Assembly: GCA_937871435.1 (NCBI GenBank)
Contig: CALMQM010000014.1
Location: 1-54,721 of the forward strand
Reading direction: 5' to 3'
DNA length: 54,721 nucleotides
Source: an uncultured Bacteroidota bacterium
GTDB lineage: Bacteria; Bacteroidota; Bacteroidia; AKYH767-A; 2013-40CM-41-45
Position numbers and translations under genes: made by a program. Below are positions 1 through 9,344 of the stretch, in pieces. A model generated the notes under the pieces. That model made no database searches, was not told the origin of the DNA, and saw only the letters and a program-made list of their open reading frames with translations. Every line of letters begins with the position of its first letter. The first letter of the stretch is position 1.

Positions 1-2180
1 CTTATACTTACAATGTATCTGACGCGAATGGTTGCACAGCATCCTGTTCAGTGACAATCACTGAGCCGGCTGTATTGACGATTACTTGCACACCTTCTAA
101 CGAAAGTTCACCTGGCGCAAATGATGGAACAATTACCATCGTTGCTTCCGGTGGTACTGCTCCATATTCAGGTGATGGTCTCATCAGTGGATTGGCAGCC
201 GGTACTTATACTTATAGTGTTACTGACGCAAATGGTTGTTCAGCTTCATGTACAACTACTGTTGGAACAAATTGTGTTCCTTCAACTGACCCTACCGGTG
301 CTTCTGCATCTTCTGCTCAGGTATGTCTGGGTAATTCTGTCACGCTTACAGTTTCCGGTGGAAGCTTAGGTTCTGGTGCAGATTGGGTGTGGTATGAAGG
401 TGGCTGCGGAGCAGGCGCTCCAATCGGGACAGGTGCTTCAGTAAGTGTTACTGTTTCCAGTCTTGGTACGCATACATATTTTGTTCGCGCGGAAGGAATT
501 TGTGGAACAACTGCTTGTGTTTCCGTAAGTGTAACAGGTATTTCTGTACTTCCTGCCCCGATAACTATACTTTCTGCTCCTGTTAGTGGATGTATTGGTG
601 GAAGCGGAACAGTAACATGTTCTTCTGTTGCTGGTGCTACAGGATATAGCTGGACGGCTCCTGCAGGTGTGTTGTTAAATGGTGTTTCCGGAACAGTAGT
701 AACAGCTACAACTTCTGTAACAGTAACATTTACCGCTTTACCTCCAACAGGAATCAGCGGTTGGAACATCTGTGTATCCGGTGTAAATGCTTGTGGTACC
801 AGTCCGAATACTAAGTGCTACTGGATTCGTGCTACTATCTCGACTCCTTCGCCAATCTCAGGATCTGTTGTAGGTTGCCCGGGAACAAGCGGAAGCTATA
901 GTGTTACTCCTGTTGATGGAGCTGCACAGTATGTTTGGACAATCACAGGTGCTGCCGGATTAAATGGAGGTGGCGCTACTGTGACCACTACTGTACCGAA
1001 TGCGACTGTAAACTTTGCAGGTGGATTTAGCAGCGGTTCATTGTGTGTGTATGCTAAAACATCATGTGGATATAGTGGAGCAAGCCGTTGCTTGTCAATT
1101 GCAGCAGCTCCTGCATTACCTGGCGTAATCTCAGGATCAACTACAATTTGTCCGGGATCTTCTTCTGTATATTCTATAGTAGCTGTTCCGGGTGCTGCAT
1201 CTTATATCTGGACTGTAACAGGTTCTGGAGTATCAGTAGTAGGTGCAGGACTCAGCGCAACAGTCAGCACAACTTCCGCATTCACAAGTGGTAGCGTATG
1301 TGTTGTAGCTGTGAGCTCTTGTGGATCTCCTATTGGTAACAGCGCACAACGTTGTAAAACAATTGGTACAGGTAAATTGGCTACTCCCGGAAATATCACA
1401 GGTGATCCTACAACTGGTGTGTGTGGTCAGACTTACCAGTATTCAATTCCTTCTATTGCCGGAGCAACTTCAGGTTACAATTGGTCTGTACCTGCAGGTG
1501 TAACTGTGATTGGACCATCTAACTCCAATACAATTACATTGCAATTCCCGTCAAACTTTGTTTCCGGAACATTGTGTGCAAATGGTGTAAATGGTTGCGG
1601 TGATGGATTTACACGTTGTGTGAATGTGTATGGTAACCCAGGTACACCGGCATCTATTTCTGGTAGTACAAGTGTTTGTGCCGGGGCAACTGAAGTTTAC
1701 ACATGGCCATCAGTACCTGGTGCAACATCTTATCAGGTATTTGTTCCTGCCGGAAGTACCGTGTTAACAGGTTCTCCAACAGTTAATACAACTGCAGTTA
1801 TCCAGTGGGGTTCAATTGCAGGAAACGTTGGTGTGAAAGCAGTGAACGGTTGTGGTGTATCAGGAACCAGAACACTTCCTGTCAGCATCTCTTGCCGTGT
1901 TGCACAATCTGTTAATTCATCCAATGGTGTTGAGACCAAGATTTATCCTAACCCTGCACATGGTCAGTTCAATGTAAGTTTTGAAGCATCCGTAGCGGAA
2001 AGATTTACATTGAAAGTTGTTGATCAGACTGGTCGTGTTGTAAGAGAGGAAATCATGTCAGCTCAGGAAGGAAACAACGTTCAGCAATTGGATGTTGCAG
2101 ATCTTGCAGCGGGTGTTTATCTGGTAGTTCTCGAAAGCAAACAAAGCGGTATCAGTAAATATCCATTGTTACTTCAATAA
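1..2180 (+). CDS. Secreted SprB/Ig-like repeat protein with T9SS sorting domain, 5' end missing
   Basis: The reading frame is already open at the window edge (first full codon at base 3), so the gene is truncated at its 5' end; about 725 residues are visible. It begins inside a SprB-type repeat (SDANGCTASCSVTITEP), followed by one more unit (about nt 78-270). Then come five to six Ig/PKD-like repeats of about 85-90 residues, each with a 'P..ISGS..CPG....Y.......A..Y.W' pattern and paired cysteines. The end (about nt 1935-2177) is a classic T9SS type A C-terminal domain: YPNPAHGQF, then VVDQTGRVVRE and LAAGVYLVVLES. The product should be exported to the periplasm, moved across the outer membrane by T9SS and anchored or released at the surface, probably as an adhesin. 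Its last ~640 residues match the next gene domain by domain but with many synonymous changes, so the two are old tandem paralogues. A strong terminator follows. Confidence 0.9.
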   Translation, partial: YTYNVSDANGCTASCSVTITEPAVLTITCTPSNESSPGANDGTITIVASGGTAPYSGDGLISGLAAGTYTYSVTDANGCSASCTTTVGTNCVPSTDPTGASASSAQVCLGNSVTLTVSGGSLGSGADWVWYEGGCGAGAPIGTGASVSVTVSSLGTHTYFVRAEGICGTTACVSVSVTGISVLPAPITILSAPVSGCIGGSGTVTCSSVAGATGYSWTAPAGVLLNGVSGTVVTATTSVTVTFTALPPTGISGWNICVSGVNACGTSPNTKCYWIRATISTPSPISGSVVGCPGTSGSYSVTPVDGAAQYVWTITGAAGLNGGGATVTTTVPNATVNFAGGFSSGSLCVYAKTSCGYSGASRCLSIAAAPALPGVISGSTTICPGSSSVYSIVAVPGAASYIWTVTGSGVSVVGAGLSATVSTTSAFTSGSVCVVAVSSCGSPIGNSAQRCKTIGTGKLATPGNITGDPTTGVCGQTYQYSIPSIAGATSGYNWSVPAGVTVIGPSNSNTITLQFPSNFVSGTLCANGVNGCGDGFTRCVNVYGNPGTPASISGSTSVCAGATEVYTWPSVPGATSYQVFVPAGSTVLTGSPTVNTTAVIQWGSIAGNVGVKAVNGCGVSGTRTLPVSISCRVAQSVNSSNGVETKIYPNPAHGQFNVSFEASVAERFTLKVVDQTGRVVREEIMSAQEGNNVQQLDVADLAAGVYLVVLESKQSGISKYPLLLQ

Positions 2181-2205
2181 TTGAATTATAAAAACTCAGA
2201 CTATG

Positions 2206-2242
2206 CCGGGCTTTGCGAATCAGCAAAGCCCGGTTTTTTTTT
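2206..2242 (+). terminator. Strong rho-independent terminator after the first adhesin gene
   Basis: A perfect 11-bp stem (CCGGGCTTTGC at 2206-2216 with GCAAAGCCCGG at 2223-2233) and a 6-nt loop are followed by nine T residues. It lies 26 bases after the stop codon and ends the transcript of the partial SprB/T9SS gene. Confidence 0.92.
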
Positions 2243-2461
2243 CTCATTTTACTGTTTTTTCATTTCTGAATAAAAATCATTTGCTCTGAAAGCCTTTACT
2301 GTGGCTCAATTGCAGCGGTTGCAAATTGTCTCAAAAGTTAAAAACCGCTGAACCTATTGTTAAATGTGGCTTTCAGGGGGTACGTTTACCAACTTTAATT
2401 ATTTATTGGCCAAAAAGGGCTGGCAATAGAGGTTTCAGGGACTTACATTGATATAAATTTC

Positions 2462-2494
2462 AGGATTCCTCAAATTACTGAAGAATCCTTTTTT
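2462..2494 (+). terminator. Orphan terminator-like hairpin inside the intergenic region
   Basis: AGGATTC (2462-2468) pairs with GAATCCT (2483-2489) around a 14-nt loop and is followed directly by a run of T (2489-2494). No open reading frame ends just upstream; the previous gene already has its own terminator at 2206-2242. It could end a short transcript starting near 2395 or act as an attenuator for the downstream adhesin gene. The stem is only 7 bp, so it is weaker than the other terminators here. Confidence 0.45.
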
Positions 2495-2570
2495 CTAAAG
2501 TGAAAGTCCCGGTGATGCCTGTGCCTTTTGAATTCTTGCCTGCTTTTTCAATTGGCATTGGATCATTTAA

Positions 2571-2633
2571 TCAATCAACATCATTTGAGTCAAGCAGGCT
2601 GTGCTGCTGTTATTCCTGTAGTTGGTTGATTGA
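2571..2633. repeat. Nested inverted repeat upstream of the 1860-residue adhesin gene
   Basis: TCAATCAAC (2571-2579) and GTTGATTGA (2625-2633) are exact inverted copies. Between them AGCAG (2593-2597) and CTGCT (2604-2608) form an inner hairpin. The element sits about 175 bases before the start codon. It could fold in the mRNA leader or bind a regulator; nothing in the sequence decides between these. Confidence 0.45.
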
Positions 2634-2808
2634 ATAATTTATTTGCTTAACAAATTATAGCCTGGTTTTAACACTTGAGAATTAATCCTTTTACCGCCCA
2701 AAACCGGTGCCTCACATAAATAATTCCAGTGCTTCCAATAATAAAATTGATATGCCATAGACTCACAAATTATTTTATATCAAACGAACCCCCAAAACGT
2801 TGAAACAC

Positions 2809-5800
2809 ATGAGAACATTTATACCCCTAAGGAGAAGCCTTGCTTTTCTGACTCTTTTACTGGTGATGAGCTTCACCCAGGAAAGAGGATTTTCTCAAAC
2901 TATTTCCAATTCTTGTTCAGGTGCCAATCAGATTACGGTTGGTAATTGTACTTCCAATCAGGATGTGAATGATAATACCGTGAATGACCCTTCAGGTTCA
3001 GGATGTATAAACGGGTTGTCAAGAGATGGCTGGTTTTATTTCGTTGCAAACTCAACCAGAACAGGTGTTGTATGGAACGATAACAATTCAAGCAGGGATG
3101 CTGCGCTGGCGGTTTATACTGGTTCGTGTGGATCTCTGACACTTTTTGCTTGTGCGGATAATAACGGACAAGGTGCAGATGAATCATTGAGTCTTACAAC
3201 TGTTGTGGGAACTACATATCGCATTCGTATCGGAAGAATGTCCGGAGGTTCAGGTAACTTAAGAGGATCTGTATGTGTTTACAATCTCCCTCAGGTAACA
3301 AGCTTTAATCCAACTACCATTTGTACCGGTTCTCAACTGACAATTACAGGAACCAGTTTTACCGGAGCTACCGGGGTTACCATCAATGGAACAGCAGCTA
3401 CTTCGGTAACAGTTGTGAATTCTACAACAATTACCTGTACAGTTGCTTCAGGAACAACATCAGGAACAGTAACAGTTACTAATGCCGGAGGCTCAAGCAG
3501 TAGTGCATCTTCACTTACTGTCAATGCTACACCTGTCGGTACTGCAACGCCAGGCACTCAGACTCTTTGCGGCAGCGGATCAACATCCGTTGCTCTCAGC
3601 AGTACAGTAGGAGGCACTTCTTACTCATGGACTGTTGTGGAATCAAACGTAACGGGTAGTAGCGATTGTCCCTCTTCCTGTGGATCCAGTATTGCTCAAT
3701 CTCTCAGTAATGTGAATGGTACTTCAACAGGAACAAGCACATTTACCATTACTCCGGCAACAGCTTCCTGCACAGGTAATACATTTACCGCGACGATTAC
3801 TGTACGTCCAAAACCAGTAGTTTCTGCAAATAATCTTACTCCGACTATTTGTAGCGGTACAGGTCCGGCTGATGCACTTTCAAGTACTGTTTCAGGAACC
3901 AGCTATGCATGGACAGTATCTCAATCAGGTGTAAGCGGAGGCAGCAATTGTTCTTCCTCTTGTGGTTCTTCTATCAACCAAACACTGACTGCGAGCGGCG
4001 TAGTTGCCGGAATTGCTACTTATACCGTAACACCGACTGCAAATAGTTGTTCAGGTAACACACTTACCGTTACCGTTACAGTAAACCCGAAACCGGTCGC
4101 CACGATTACACCTTCTTCTCAGTCACTTTGCAGTGGAGATGCTACTTCATTATCGTTGACAAGCAATATTGCTGGAACGACTTTCAGTTGGACAGCTTCT
4201 CAGAATGGAGCAAGTGGAGCAGGTAGCGGATCCGGGAATTCAATTACTCAATCATTGACCAATACTGCAGCCGGTACGATGGGTACTGTGACATATACAG
4301 TGACGCCTACTGCAAGCGGTTGTAACGGAAATACTGCTACTGCGTCCGTGAAAGTGGCCCCAAAACCGACAGCGACACTGGCAAGTTCTCCCGCTGAAAT
4401 TTGTGAAGGCTCATCGGCTACTCTTACCTCTAATGCAAGTGGTGGTATCGGTGGTGTGGTAACCGGAAGTAATAACACGGCGTTTACCATATCTACGAGC
4501 GGAACTCCGACAGTCAATAGCACGATCACGATGCCTGCAGCATATATTTCAGCTGCGTCGAAGATTACATTGACAATGAATATTAATCATACCTGGAGCG
4601 GTGATTTGATAGCGACTTTGATTTCTCCAAATAACGGAAGTGCAATAATTTTTAACAGACCGGGTGGAACGAATAATGATGACGATTTAAGCAGCGCAGG
4701 AAATTATTCTTTTGCCACTTCATTCGCTGCAAGTTTTCCACCTAATGTTAATCCGATCACCAATGGAAATTATAATGCAACATTCTCAGGTATAACTTTC
4801 CCGATAAACAATGCAGCAGGAACCTGGACATTAAAAATCGAAGACAAAGCAAATCAGGATGGAGGCTCTTTGAATAGTTGGTCACTGACTATTGATCAGG
4901 GAAATTATTCTACTGTATTTAATGGCCCACCAAGTATAGGGGCAATCTCCTATTCAGGTGTGGCTAATTCTGTAGCAACAACATCTGTAACTCCTTCATT
5001 AGGATCAAATCTGTACAACAGTATAGTGACAGATGCGAATGGTTGTATTTCATCTCCTTCTGCGGATGTAGATGTAACAGTAAACCCAATTCCGGTTGCA
5101 ACAGCCAACCCTGCAAATCAAACAGTCTGTTCAGGAATATCCATTGCAGATATTCTTTTTGGAACAAGCAACGCAGTGTCAGGGACTCAATTCAGCTGGA
5201 CAAGGGATCATGTTGCGGATGTTAGCGGAATTGCTCCTGCAGGTTCCGGTGATGTAAGTGGAACCTTGACGAACACTACTTCTGATCCTATTACTGTGAC
5301 TTTCACCATTACTCCAACTGGTCCGGCACCATCTGCATGTATTGGTTTACCAATTTCTGCAACTGTCCTGGTAAATCCTAGTCCTGTTACCATAACAACT
5401 CCTAATTCAGAAATTCTATGCGAAGGTGGCACCAGCAACATTTCCCTCAGCAGTGCTACATCAGGAACAACATTTTCATGGACTGCAAATCCTGATGCTG
5501 ACATCACAGGAGCGGGAGCAGGTTCCGGAAACAACATTCAACAAACACTGAATAATTCAGGGTTGGCTACAGAATCTGTTGTATATACAATTACTCCAGT
5601 TGCCAATGGCTGTACCGGAACGGATGCGATTGCAACTGTTCAGGTATCCAGTGTGCTCAACGCAACTGCAACTATAGTAACGGATGTTAGTTGTAATGGT
5701 GGTGCGGATGGATCAGCTTCTGTAACTGGAAGTGGAGGTACAGCACCTTATTCAGTTTCACCATCGACGACTGGCTTGTCTGCAGGGTCTCATTCATTTA

Positions 5801-8391
5801 CTATCACTGATGCAAACGGTTGTACTGCCGTATCAAATACAATTATAATTTCTGAGCCAACAGCATTGGTTGCCACCTGTTCGGTAGTGACGAATGTTTC
5901 TTGCAATGGAGGTTCAGATGGATCAGCTCAAATTGCAGGATCCGGTGGAACAGCGCCCTATACAGGTGAGGGAACAATTTCCGGTCTTGCAGCAGGAACC
6001 CATACTTTGTCTATAACTGATGCAAATGGATGCAGTGCGTCTTGTACTATAACAATTACACAACCCGATGTATTATCTGCAATCTGTTCAATGTCTACCG
6101 CAGTTTCTTGTCATGGTGGAAACGATGGTGCAGCGACAGTAAGTGCATCTGGTGGTACAGCCCCATATACTGGCACAGGTACATTTACAGGTCTTGCGGC
6201 CGGTACTTATACGTATACAGTATCAGATGCCAACGGTTGCTCTGCAAATTGTTCGGTAACTATTACCGAACCTGCGGCTTTAGATGTGTCTGCAACTTTA
6301 TTTGCTGATGAATCCTGTCCGGGTTCAGGGGACGGTAGTATTACAGTTTCTGCAAGTGGTGGAACTGCGCCATATACCGGCACAGGACTGATGTCCGGAT
6401 ATACTGCAGGTAGCTACTCATTCACAGTAACAGATGCAAACGGATGCAGTGCAAGTGCGTCTGCAACTGTAGGTACATCAGGAATTGTTTCTTCTTCAGC
6501 AAGCTCCATCACTGCTTCTTCCTCGATTATTTGCTTAGGATCTTCAGTAACATTAACTGTTGTTGGAGGAAATTTAGGGACATCTGCCGATTGGGTATGG
6601 TACGAAGGAGGTTGTGGAGCAGGGGCTGCAATCGCAACCGGCTCAACTGCCAGTGTGGTAGTTTCCACTCTTGGTAATCATACTTATTTTGTACGTGCGG
6701 AAGGTGCTTGTGGTGTTTCTGGTTGTGTTTCAATCACTATTTCCGGAATCAATACACTTCCTTCCCCAATAGCTATTCTTAGTGCACCTGCAAGCGGATG
6801 TGTTGGTGGCACAGCCTCTATCACTTGTGCGACAGTTCCGGGTGCTACTTCCTATAACTGGATAGCGCCTGCAGGAGTTCTCATCAATGGACAAAATAGT
6901 CCGGTGATTTCTGTTTCTACTACAGTGACCCTAACATTCACAGCACTTCCACCGGCTGGAACTTCCGGCTGGAATATTTGTGTTGCCGGAGTGAATCCTT
7001 GCGGAACAAGTGCCAATACAAAATGTCATTGGGTCCGCGCTACTATTTCTACTCCTTCACCAATTGCAGGTTCAACTATCGGATGTCCCAGTTCAAGCGG
7101 AACATACAGCGTAAATGCTGTCGATGGAGCTGCTCAATATGTTTGGTCAGTTACCGGAAATGCGACAATAAATGGTGGTGGAGCTACTGTGACTACTACT
7201 GTTCCGAACGTAACTGTTAATTTCGGTAATGCCTTCTCAAGTGGTCAGATATGTGTTTATGCTAAAACTTCTTGCGGATATTCAGGCGCGAATCGTTGTC
7301 TGAGTGTCGCGGCAGCTCCTGCAATTCCGGGTGCTATTAATGGATCAAGTACAATTTGCCCGGGTTCTGCTTCTGTTTATTCTATAACTCCAGTTACAGG
7401 CGCAGTCTCCTATCTGTGGAGTGTCACCGGCTCCGGAATTTCAGTAGTTGGTGCAGGAACTTCGGCTACAGTCAGCACTACATCAGGTTTTACAACAGGA
7501 AGTGTTTGTGTTATCGCGGTGAGCGCATGTGGTTCGCCACAAGGAAACAGTCCGCAACGTTGTAAAACTCTTGGTACTGGAAAATTGCCAACTCCCGGAA
7601 ATATTACCGGTGATCCTACAACAGGTGTTTGTGGTCAAACCTATCAATACACAATTCCGTCAATGGTTGGCGCGACTTCCGGATATTCATGGTCATTGCC
7701 ATCAGGAGTAATTGCTTTGAATCCTCCAACAAGCAATACCATTACACTTCAGTTCCCTTCTAATTTCGTCTCCGGTCAATTGTGCGTGAGCGGAGTGAAT
7801 GGATGCGGAAATGGTTTTAGCAGATGTATCAACTTATTCGGAAATCCGGGAACTCCGGCAAGTATTAGTGGTAATAATGATGTTTGTGCGGGTGCTACAG
7901 AAGTGTATACCTGGCCGTCAGTTCCTGGCGCTACTTCTTATCAGGTCATTGTTCCGGTTGGAGCGACGGTATTAACTGGAACTCCAACAGTAAGTACAAT
8001 GGCTGTTATTTTGTGGGGTACTACCGGAGGTAGCATTGGTGTAAAAGCAAACAATGGATGTGGTAATTCCGGAACCCGAACTTTGCCGGTTAGCATGTCT
8101 TGTCGTCTGGCTCAAACAATTGCTGCCAGCAATACTGTTCTTGATACAAAAGTTTATCCTAATCCTGCACACGGGCAGTTTAGTGTTCAGTTCAATTCAG
8201 ATGTTCAGTCAGAATACAAAGTGAAAGTCATGGATCAGACAGGGCGAACAGTACGCGAAGTTGTAGTGCATGCTTCTGTTGGAAATAATGTTCAGCAACT
8301 CAATGTGGAAGATCTCGCAGCCGGATTGTATCTGGTGGTTCTGGAATCAGACCACACAGGAATAAATAAATATCCATTATTGTTGCAATGA
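2809..8391 (+). CDS. Giant secreted adhesin: IPT, P-domain, four SprB repeats, Ig-like repeats, T9SS sorting domain
   Basis: A 1860-residue protein. The ATG at 2809 is preferred over an in-frame TTG nine bases earlier because it puts the basic MRTFIPLRRS start directly before the hydrophobic signal core, with cleavage likely near GFSQ. Domains in order: a disulfide-containing beta domain (about residues 30-160); an IPT/TIG-like domain (about 162-239); cysteine-rich PKD-like repeats with the 'SYSWTV' type core; a proprotein-convertase P-domain-like jelly roll (about 555-700, with NHTWSGDLIATLISPN and GTWTLKIED); further PKD-like repeats; and four SprB units of ~68 residues (about 955-1225, each with SCNGG.DG...GGTAPY and DANGC). 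Ig-like repeats shared with the preceding gene follow, then a T9SS type A domain (YPNPAHGQF to PLLLQ, about 1780-1860). SprB-type proteins are known as surface adhesins for gliding or attachment; a role in holding the neighbouring exopolysaccharide is inference. Confidence 0.92.
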   Translation: MRTFIPLRRSLAFLTLLLVMSFTQERGFSQTISNSCSGANQITVGNCTSNQDVNDNTVNDPSGSGCINGLSRDGWFYFVANSTRTGVVWNDNNSSRDAALAVYTGSCGSLTLFACADNNGQGADESLSLTTVVGTTYRIRIGRMSGGSGNLRGSVCVYNLPQVTSFNPTTICTGSQLTITGTSFTGATGVTINGTAATSVTVVNSTTITCTVASGTTSGTVTVTNAGGSSSSASSLTVNATPVGTATPGTQTLCGSGSTSVALSSTVGGTSYSWTVVESNVTGSSDCPSSCGSSIAQSLSNVNGTSTGTSTFTITPATASCTGNTFTATITVRPKPVVSANNLTPTICSGTGPADALSSTVSGTSYAWTVSQSGVSGGSNCSSSCGSSINQTLTASGVVAGIATYTVTPTANSCSGNTLTVTVTVNPKPVATITPSSQSLCSGDATSLSLTSNIAGTTFSWTASQNGASGAGSGSGNSITQSLTNTAAGTMGTVTYTVTPTASGCNGNTATASVKVAPKPTATLASSPAEICEGSSATLTSNASGGIGGVVTGSNNTAFTISTSGTPTVNSTITMPAAYISAASKITLTMNINHTWSGDLIATLISPNNGSAIIFNRPGGTNNDDDLSSAGNYSFATSFAASFPPNVNPITNGNYNATFSGITFPINNAAGTWTLKIEDKANQDGGSLNSWSLTIDQGNYSTVFNGPPSIGAISYSGVANSVATTSVTPSLGSNLYNSIVTDANGCISSPSADVDVTVNPIPVATANPANQTVCSGISIADILFGTSNAVSGTQFSWTRDHVADVSGIAPAGSGDVSGTLTNTTSDPITVTFTITPTGPAPSACIGLPISATVLVNPSPVTITTPNSEILCEGGTSNISLSSATSGTTFSWTANPDADITGAGAGSGNNIQQTLNNSGLATESVVYTITPVANGCTGTDAIATVQVSSVLNATATIVTDVSCNGGADGSASVTGSGGTAPYSVSPSTTGLSAGSHSFTITDANGCTAVSNTIIISEPTALVATCSVVTNVSCNGGSDGSAQIAGSGGTAPYTGEGTISGLAAGTHTLSITDANGCSASCTITITQPDVLSAICSMSTAVSCHGGNDGAATVSASGGTAPYTGTGTFTGLAAGTYTYTVSDANGCSANCSVTITEPAALDVSATLFADESCPGSGDGSITVSASGGTAPYTGTGLMSGYTAGSYSFTVTDANGCSASASATVGTSGIVSSSASSITASSSIICLGSSVTLTVVGGNLGTSADWVWYEGGCGAGAAIATGSTASVVVSTLGNHTYFVRAEGACGVSGCVSITISGINTLPSPIAILSAPASGCVGGTASITCATVPGATSYNWIAPAGVLINGQNSPVISVSTTVTLTFTALPPAGTSGWNICVAGVNPCGTSANTKCHWVRATISTPSPIAGSTIGCPSSSGTYSVNAVDGAAQYVWSVTGNATINGGGATVTTTVPNVTVNFGNAFSSGQICVYAKTSCGYSGANRCLSVAAAPAIPGAINGSSTICPGSASVYSITPVTGAVSYLWSVTGSGISVVGAGTSATVSTTSGFTTGSVCVIAVSACGSPQGNSPQRCKTLGTGKLPTPGNITGDPTTGVCGQTYQYTIPSMVGATSGYSWSLPSGVIALNPPTSNTITLQFPSNFVSGQLCVSGVNGCGNGFSRCINLFGNPGTPASISGNNDVCAGATEVYTWPSVPGATSYQVIVPVGATVLTGTPTVSTMAVILWGTTGGSIGVKANNGCGNSGTRTLPVSMSCRLAQTIAASNTVLDTKVYPNPAHGQFSVQFNSDVQSEYKVKVMDQTGRTVREVVVHASVGNNVQQLNVEDLAAGLYLVVLESDHTGINKYPLLLQ

Positions 8392-8413
8392 TTTGAAAAT
8401 TAACAATTTTGTA

Positions 8414-8444
8414 AGCCTTCCGGATTGTCCGGGAGGCTTTTTTT
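8414..8444 (+). terminator. Rho-independent terminator after the 1860-residue adhesin
   Basis: AGCCTTCCGGA (8414-8424) pairs with TCCGGGAGGCT (8428-8438) with one G-T pair and a 3-nt loop, followed by a T run to 8444. It begins 22 bases after the stop codon and separates the adhesin from the polysaccharide cluster. Confidence 0.88.
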
Positions 8445-8560
8445 ATGGAATGAAAGGAAAAAGGATGAGGTGCTGAAACAAAATGCAATGTTTAGAGTAA
8501 ACTGTTACGATATAAGGGAAGCTATTTCCCATTCCTATCGATTCAAAAGAACCTAAGACA

Positions 8561-9316
8561 GTGAAGTCTATTTTACGTTTCATACCGATACTCGCAATAG
8601 GATTATTGTATTCCTGTATTCCACAGAAATCAATGGTTTATTTTCAGGATCATAACCATCAGGATACAATTGTGACTTTTCAGGATACGGGCTATTTGGC
8701 AATTATTCAGCCCAATGACATTCTGACCATCTATGTTGCCAGTGTCAGTCTTGAAGCGAGTAAATATTTTAACTTCATTGAGAAGCCGGATGATGCAAAC
8801 TCAATGGCAAATGGCTACCTCGTGGATGCACGCGGAAACATTCAAATGCCATTAGTTGGAGATGTGAAAGTTTCGGGTCTTACATCTTCCCTCGCAAGAG
8901 ATACGATAGTAAGCAAATTAGCGCGTTACCTTATTAACCCCTCAGTTAAGTTGAATATCCGAAACTTCAGAGTTACCGTAATGGGAGAAGTATTGCATCC
9001 TGGTGTTTTTACAGTTCCAAATGAAAAACTCACGCTTCCGGAAGCGCTTGCACTTGCAGGAGACCTGACCGTTTTCAGTCTCAGGGAAAACATCATGGTC
9101 ATTCGTGAATTAAACGGCAGGAAAGAATTCGGAATCGTGGACTTGACAAACCGCAATCTGTTCAATTCACCATTTTACAATCTGCATTCGAATGATATCG
9201 TTTATGTAGAGCCTTCCAAGAAGAAGAAATTCCTGGCTCAAAATTATTACCGCGTTCTGCCAATCATTTTTGGTGGAATTGTTGCACTCATTGCCGTCTA
9301 CGGACTCACAAAATAA
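8561..9316 (+). CDS. wza: Polysaccharide export outer-membrane lipoprotein (Wza-like)
   Basis: A 251-residue lipoprotein of the Poly_export/SLBB family that forms the outer-membrane exit channel for capsule or exopolysaccharide. The start is GTG at 8561, the only start that leaves the lipoprotein signal intact (MKSILRFIPILAIGLLYSC, Cys19 as the lipidated residue). The Poly_export region follows (IQPNDILTIYVASV to VDARGNIQMPLVGDVKVSG, about residues 44-110), then an SLBB domain (RVTVMGEVLHPGVFTVPNEK to NDIVYVEPS, about 130-215). A C-terminal hydrophobic helix (about 230-251) is typical of Bacteroidota versions. It is the first gene of the cluster, and wzc starts 28 bases downstream, so the two are almost certainly co-transcribed. 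Confidence 0.93.
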   Translation: MKSILRFIPILAIGLLYSCIPQKSMVYFQDHNHQDTIVTFQDTGYLAIIQPNDILTIYVASVSLEASKYFNFIEKPDDANSMANGYLVDARGNIQMPLVGDVKVSGLTSSLARDTIVSKLARYLINPSVKLNIRNFRVTVMGEVLHPGVFTVPNEKLTLPEALALAGDLTVFSLRENIMVIRELNGRKEFGIVDLTNRNLFNSPFYNLHSNDIVYVEPSKKKKFLAQNYYRVLPIIFGGIVALIAVYGLTK

Positions 9317-9344
9317 GTATCGGAATTTTTTTCCGGATTTCATC

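Larger units (their letters stand above)
2243..2808. other. 566-bp intergenic leader region between the two paralogous adhesin genes
   Basis: No convincing gene is present. The stretch holds a weak promoter-like pair (TTG at 2357-2359 and TACGTTTA at 2381-2388, 21 bases apart), a terminator-like hairpin at 2462-2494, and a nested inverted repeat at 2571-2633. It then has an AT-rich leader up to the start codon. Long leaders with hairpins are compatible with a regulated 5' UTR or a small RNA, but this is inference. Confidence 0.5.

Noticed and set aside
317..769. Long minus-strand frames opposite the adhesin genes (also at 4248-4529, 5208-5537, 45992-46471 and 50111-50623)
   Set aside because: They are shadows created by the Thr/Ser/Gly-rich coding repeats on the plus strand; their proteins have no signal or domain pattern.
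9270..9344. N-terminal extension of wzc overlapping wza
   Set aside because: The added 25 residues are the out-of-frame reading of wza, and a good ATG follows at 9345.
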